Source of the DNA: Syntrophomonadaceae bacterium
GTDB taxonomy: Bacteria > Bacillota_D > Dethiobacteria > DTU022
Direction: 5' to 3'
NCBI GenBank assembly: GCA_003562605.1
Contig: PWUG01000156.1
Coordinates: 1 to 7,330 of the forward strand
Length of the DNA stretch: 7,330 nt
The notes beneath the pieces are model-generated. The model was not told the DNA's origin. It did not search any database and was given only the letters and a program-made list of their open reading frames with translations. Below, one piece after another: positions 5,668-7,330 of this stretch. The position numbers were made by a program, and so were the translations under genes. Position 1 is the first letter of the stretch. Every line of letters begins with the position of its first letter.

Positions 5668-6957
5668 TTATTGACTGCCTCCTTCCCGGGGCCGCAGGAG
5701 GTATACAGTATCGAGTTTAATCCGTTCGGCCACCGCCATTATATCTTTCCGGTCAACTGCTTCAACACCGGCAGTCAGTTCTTCAACGCTATAGGCTTTA
5801 CCACCGACTGAGCCTTCCAGGTGAAAAGAAATCATCTGGCTGGGGCTGTCCTGCCGGGAAAGCAGCTGGTTTATCAAACCCTGTTTTGTATTATCGAGCT
5901 CCGCATCACTTATCGCTCCTGAGGCCATATCTTCAACCTGGTGGTCGATTATCTCCCGCGCTTTCTGCAGGTCAGCGTAGTTAATTCCTGCCGAGATAAC
6001 CATCAACCCTTTATGCTGTTCGAGGCGGGAGTTAATGTAGTAGGCCAGCCCGGCTTCTTCCCTGACATTCATGAAAAGCTTGGAATGAGGGAAGCCGCCT
6101 AAAACACCGCTGTAAACGATAAGAGGGCAGTGCAGCAAATCCCGGAACCCGGTATAGGTGCGAAAACCGAGGACCAGTTTAGATTGGTTGACTGTCATTT
6201 CCTCCTCAACATATTTTACTTCATCCACGGGGCGCATTATTTCAGTCTCGGGCAGGGAATAATATTCCCCGTTGCGGGAAAAATTGAAAACCTCTCCTGC
6301 CGCTTCCAGAACCTGCTTTTCATCAAGATCACCGATAACATAAAGATCGATTGGACTGCGGGTGAAGAGATCGCCGTAGTGGCGGTAAAGTCCTGCTGCA
6401 TCGATTTGTTCATAATCTTCTATCTGCCCGAGCTTATAAATACCAAAATTCTCCTCGGCACACATTAAAGCCAGGCAGCGCTCCAGGGCGTATGAGACCT
6501 TGTCGTTAAGCATAGCCTTGATGTCTTTTATTAACTGACTCTTCTCCTGTTTTACATAGTCTCTTCTAAAGGCGCCGTCAACTACCAGCGGATCGCCGAC
6601 CACGGATCCGAGAACAGACATCCCCTTCTGCAAAAGCTTGCCGTCTTCACCTAAATATTTATCATGGGCGGTTTCCAGGGTGAAAGCCAGAATATGCCTT
6701 TCGCCGCTTTTTATAATATCTGTGGCAATATCGGCTCCGTAAAGGTTTTCAAGCTTTCTTTGCAGGGTCAGGTAATCGGGATATAGACGGCTGCCCTGCT
6801 CGAGAACCGACGGCAGCAGTGCATTTAACGCCGCCAGGTCGGGTTTAAGCTCCTGGTGTAAAAAAATCCCCATAGAGATAGTTTTAAATTTGACTGTAGG
6901 CATAAAAATAAGCCTGATCCCATTTGGCAAATAGTTATATGAGTAATCTGACTGCAA
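5668..6957 (-). CDS. ymfF: Inactive M16 peptidase homologue, YmfF-like partner subunit
   Basis: A 429-residue M16-family protein that pairs with the following ymfH. The position of the zinc motif reads SVLEQ (50-54), so both histidines are lost, and the third-ligand glutamate is replaced by aspartate (D145 in EKSQLIKDI). The C-terminal M16 domain is well kept: SPIDLYVIGDL (about 201-211) and HSKLFMNVREEAGLAYY with R299 and Y306/Y307, the substrate-side R/Y motif. This split (zinc site on one subunit, R/Y motif on the other) is usual in heterodimeric M16B peptidases. The start is TTG at 6957, chosen because TGGAGGAG lies 8-9 nt upstream and the product then begins at the conserved YNYLPNGIRLIF segment, close to the usual 425-430 residues. 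An open frame continues to an ATG at 7176, but that ATG is at or upstream of the predicted transcription start and its 73 extra residues look like nothing in the family. Confidence 0.87.
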   Translation of the reverse strand: MQSDYSYNYLPNGIRLIFMPTVKFKTISMGIFLHQELKPDLAALNALLPSVLEQGSRLYPDYLTLQRKLENLYGADIATDIIKSGERHILAFTLETAHDKYLGEDGKLLQKGMSVLGSVVGDPLVVDGAFRRDYVKQEKSQLIKDIKAMLNDKVSYALERCLALMCAEENFGIYKLGQIEDYEQIDAAGLYRHYGDLFTRSPIDLYVIGDLDEKQVLEAAGEVFNFSRNGEYYSLPETEIMRPVDEVKYVEEEMTVNQSKLVLGFRTYTGFRDLLHCPLIVYSGVLGGFPHSKLFMNVREEAGLAYYINSRLEQHKGLMVISAGINYADLQKAREIIDHQVEDMASGAISDAELDNTKQGLINQLLSRQDSPSQMISFHLEGSVGGKAYSVEELTAGVEAVDRKDIMAVAERIKLDTVYLLRPREGGSQ

Positions 6958-6966
6958 TACCAAATC

Positions 6967-6972
6967 TCCTCC
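6967..6972 (-). promoter_or_regulatory. Ribosome binding site fixing the ymfF TTG start
   Basis: GGAGGA (within TGGAGGAG) on the minus strand precedes the TTG at 6957 with ideal spacing. A second in-frame TTG at 6963 is too close to be used efficiently. Confidence 0.75.
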
Positions 6973-7064
6973 AAATTGAACAAAGATAAGCCGCTTTGAA
7001 CCAACCGGCCTGCTCCGGGCGCTGTACTCTAAATTCCATATTAAAACGCTATTTCCTGCCTCGT

Positions 7065-7091
7065 AAAAATAACCCGGGAAGGAGAACCGGG
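7065..7091 (-). terminator. Terminator-like hairpin inside the ymfF leader (possible attenuator)
   Basis: On the minus strand CCCGG (7091-7087) pairs with CCGGG (7077-7073) around a 9-nt loop and is followed at once by TTATTTTTA. It lies about 85-110 nt into a leader of roughly 217 nt between the promoter near 7181 and the ymfF start. A CCCGGCCCCGG stretch (7164-7154) early in the leader could pair with the right arm and compete. A weak second promoter (TTTACG, 18 nt, TAATAT at 7043-7038) follows directly. I recognise no known riboswitch or T-box here. Confidence 0.35.
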
Positions 7092-7180
7092 GATGGGCCG
7101 GATTGAAGGACCTAACGAAAGATCCGCGGGTTGATGCGGATGATTCTGTCATCTCCGGGGCCGGGCTTGTCATCATTCTT

Positions 7181-7209
7181 ATTTTACCTTAATCGCAGAA
7201 TTGGGACAA
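7181..7209 (-). promoter_or_regulatory. Sigma-A promoter of the ymfF-ymfH unit
   Basis: TTGTCC (7209-7204) and TAAAAT (7186-7181) are separated by 17 nt on the minus strand. Initiation near 7174 leaves a leader of about 217 nt before the ymfF TTG start and excludes the upstream ATG at 7176 as a start. Confidence 0.55.
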
Positions 7210-7261
7210 TAAACCAGGCTTAAAACCCTTTGATATATTGGCTGCCCCCGGGCGGGATTGT

Positions 7262-7290
7262 TTGACTTGTCCAGGTCTTGGTGGTATTAT
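7262..7290 (+). promoter_or_regulatory. Strong sigma-A promoter reading out of the right edge
   Basis: TTGACT (7262-7267) and TATTAT (7285-7290) with exactly 17 nt between them, each matching 5 of 6 consensus bases. A TGG just before the -10 gives a partial extended -10. Transcription would start near 7297 and run out of the window, divergent from ymfF. Confidence 0.7.
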
Positions 7291-7296
7291 GTCAAT

Positions 7297-7330
7297 GTGC
7301 AAAACTGCCAGGCGCCCGTGGTGAAAGGGA
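7297..7330 (+). promoter_or_regulatory. Possible 5' end of a cobalamin riboswitch (truncated by the window)
   Basis: Directly after the predicted start site the leader reads CTGCCAGGCGCCCG, then GTGGTGAAAGGGA at the edge. The order AGGYGCCC, short spacer, then a purine-rich AAAGGGA resembles the opening of the cobalamin (B12) element, AGGUGCCC...UAAAAGGGAA, with GGCGC in place of GGUGC. The diagnostic B12 box and the rest of the core would lie beyond the edge, so this is a partial motif match only. Confidence 0.4.

Noticed and set aside
6130..6468. Plus-strand open frame of 112 codons
   Set aside because: It is antisense to ymfF; the minus-strand frame carries the M16 family signature and this one carries none.
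6958..7176. 73-residue N-terminal extension of YmfF from an ATG at 7176
   Set aside because: The family starts near the YNYLPNGIRL segment; a strong ribosome binding site precedes the TTG at 6957; and the predicted transcription start is at about the upstream ATG.

Overview
The window looks like chromosomal DNA of a Gram-positive anaerobe in the Bacillota (Clostridia or a related deep lineage). The evidence is strong AGGAGG-type ribosome binding sites, TTG and GTG starts, sigma-A type promoters, a YmfF/YmfH peptidase pair, a short archaeal-type prolyl-tRNA synthetase and a class V (archaeal-type) fructose-1,6-bisphosphate aldolase/phosphatase. The last two together are common in thermophilic or syntrophic Clostridia, but the assignment is inference from gene content.

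Layout: all five protein genes are on the minus strand, so the reading order is right to left. From the right edge: a divergent intergenic region with one promoter for each direction; ymfF (inactive M16 peptidase homologue) and ymfH (active M16 peptidase), separated by 1 nt and followed by a hairpin terminator; a class V FBP aldolase/phosphatase in its own unit; a large two-domain protein with its own promoter and a striking double-palindrome site between promoter and ribosome binding site; and the first 50 codons of proS running off the left edge. On the plus strand, a sigma-A promoter near the right edge fires out of the window into a leader that resembles the 5' end of a cobalamin riboswitch, so a B12-related gene may lie just beyond.

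Most interesting item: the 876-residue protein joins a class III PLP aminotransferase (N-terminal half) to a domain that I recognise as related to cyanobacterial long-chain acyl-ACP reductase (AAR), with the Rossmann glycines and the catalytic cysteine region intact. Such a protein could reduce a fatty acyl thioester to an aldehyde and transaminate it to a primary amine without releasing the aldehyde, a logic proposed for TamH of tambjamine biosynthesis. Its promoter, perfect ribosome binding site and operator-like repeats suggest a specifically regulated single-gene unit. The other genes are housekeeping or central metabolism: proline charging, gluconeogenesis, and a peptidase pair linked in Bacillus subtilis to EF-P modification.
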